A DNA stretch of 5,471 bases from Halobacteriaceae archaeon Tc-Br11_E2g27 (GTDB lineage: Archaea > Halobacteriota > Halobacteria > Halobacteriales > Haloarculaceae), in contig LKNH01000186.1 in the NCBI GenBank assembly GCA_001564135.1, positions 1 through 5,471 of the forward strand. The letters run 5' to 3'. Shown here in pieces: positions 4,537 through 5,471 of this stretch. How positions within the stretch are numbered: the first letter of the stretch is position 1; every line of letters starts with the position of its first letter. Made by a program: the position numbers and the translations under genes. A model generated the notes under the pieces. That model was not told where the DNA came from and did no database searches. It saw only the letters and a program-made list of their open reading frames with translations.

Positions 4537-5471
4537 CTAGGCTCTCGATTCCATTCTGGCAATCCACGCTGCTGGTTCATCAAGTTCCGCATCGGTTGGC
4601 AACGTTTCGGGGCTATCCCAGACCTGTCCTGCAAAAGTGATATCTCGGTCAGTGACAACTTGGTCGAAAAACGACTTTCCTCGCTCGTACTGTCGGCGTT
4701 TGACACTCAATCCAAGCAGTCGTCGCATCAACTGTTCGAGCGGACCGCGACCCTGTCGGCGTTGTTCGAGTTTATGTCGCAGGTCGGCATATTTATCATC
4801 GAACGCCCGGTCCATTACCAGTTCCGCATACCCCTCGACAGCGGTCATCGTCGTATCAAGTTCACCGAGCGATTCACGGTCGACCGTTCCATGAGAGAGC
4901 TTCTGAACAGCCTCCTCCACAGATGACTCCAGATGCGAAGAAAGCCACGGCGCAGCGCCAAACTCCGCAGCATGCGTTACCTCGTGGAACGCAATCCACC
5001 GTCGGAACCTGTCGTACGGCACATCAAGTGTTGTTGCGACCTTCTGGATGTTCGGCCGGACAAAGTACAGAGCGTGGTCGGGATTATCCGCGAGCAACAA
5101 CGGGTCATACTGTCCGAGGACGTGCTCGCCAAGGAACGACAGCGAGATAGCCATCGACCCGGTGTTTGCAATCCGTGCGATACTGGGCACGACTTTTGCC
5201 TGCTGTTCAAGCGGTGCCATCACCCGCTGGAAGGTTTCGACGTTCGCATCTATCCAGTGGTGTCTGTTCTGGATTTCAACTCGGTCGGGGAGGTCAAACT
5301 GGAGTGTCGTCACCTGGCGAACGCGGTCGCGCGCGTCGGTAACATCGGTTGCATAACCCTGTTGTTCGTCCGCATCCATCTGGACTGAACCCGGCGAAGT
5401 CGAGGCCTTGGCGGCATCTGTGACGGCAGACCAGTCGACGGCACCCTCACCGGATGCACCGGTGACTGCCC
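4537..5471 (-). CDS. Zinc-dependent metalloprotease-like protein, DUF2342/Zincin_2 (5' end cut by window)
   Basis: This protein belongs to the Zincin_2/DUF2342 family, often labelled an F420-biosynthesis-associated hydrolase, with no established substrate. The zinc-binding motif HEVTHAAEF (His codon at 4984-4986) provides two His ligands and the catalytic Glu. A conserved VEGYAE block about 50 residues later likely supplies the third, Glu ligand. RRQYERGKSFF near the C-terminus is another family block. No signal peptide or membrane helix is visible, so it is probably cytoplasmic. An internal ATG at 5379 gives 280 residues, but the frame stays open to the window edge. It encodes about 30 more family-like residues (including GAVDWSAV and DAAKAS), for at least 310 residues here. 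The true start is therefore just outside. It is convergent with the small winged-helix gene, 42 bases away. Confidence 0.88.
   Translation of the reverse strand, partial: AVTGASGEGAVDWSAVTDAAKASTSPGSVQMDADEQQGYATDVTDARDRVRQVTTLQFDLPDRVEIQNRHHWIDANVETFQRVMAPLEQQAKVVPSIARIANTGSMAISLSFLGEHVLGQYDPLLLADNPDHALYFVRPNIQKVATTLDVPYDRFRRWIAFHEVTHAAEFGAAPWLSSHLESSVEEAVQKLSHGTVDRESLGELDTTMTAVEGYAELVMDRAFDDKYADLRHKLEQRRQGRGPLEQLMRRLLGLSVKRRQYERGKSFFDQVVTDRDITFAGQVWDSPETLPTDAELDEPAAWIARMESRA

Noticed and set aside
4933..5388. A 151-codon plus-strand frame opposite the metalloprotease
   Set aside because: It overlaps the conserved HExxH region antisense and shows no motif. The minus-strand protein is clearly the real one.
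1..5471. CRISPR array, transposase, tRNA or rRNA genes, or a defence system
   Set aside because: I found no regularly spaced repeats, no transposase motifs, no tRNA-like cloverleaf and no defence domains in the window.

Overview
The window looks like chromosomal DNA from a halophilic archaeon (class Halobacteria). The encoded proteins are rich in Asp and Glu. There are two PilA-type archaeal pilins with the VSPVIG start of the mature protein, an archaeal RqcH, a small haloarchaeal-type PadR regulator and a DUF2342/Zincin_2 metalloprotease. Promoters have archaeal TATA boxes, and several transcripts appear leaderless. GC content by eye is in the low to mid fifties, which is modest for this class. 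I cannot name the genus.

Layout. Bases 1-200 hold no convincing gene; the first ~100 bases are a GC-rich cluster of palindromes. Two pilin genes are arranged head to head: one on the minus strand (201-665) and one on the plus strand (1004-1513). They are separated by a 338-base regulatory region with a TATA box for each gene, a palindrome, direct repeats and a hairpin over a ribosome binding site. A short gap separates the second pilin from the convergent rqcH gene (1619-3718, minus), the ribosome quality-control factor. Divergent from rqcH is a leaderless PadR-type regulator (3848-4138, plus). A small winged-helix protein (4273-4494, plus) follows, with a 134-base leader region rich in inverted repeats. 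The right end is a zinc metalloprotease-like gene on the minus strand (4537 to beyond 5471). It lacks only its extreme N-terminus, because its reading frame is open to the window edge.

How they fit together. The pilin pair would supply type IV pilus subunits for adhesion or surface behaviour and looks like a paralogous, separately regulated couple. RqcH works on stalled ribosomes and is housekeeping. The two small DNA-binding proteins may regulate themselves or their neighbours. I see no defence island, CRISPR array, transposase or RNA gene, and no clear sign of a new multi-gene system. The most interesting signals are regulatory: the structures in front of pilin 2 and in front of the small winged-helix gene.
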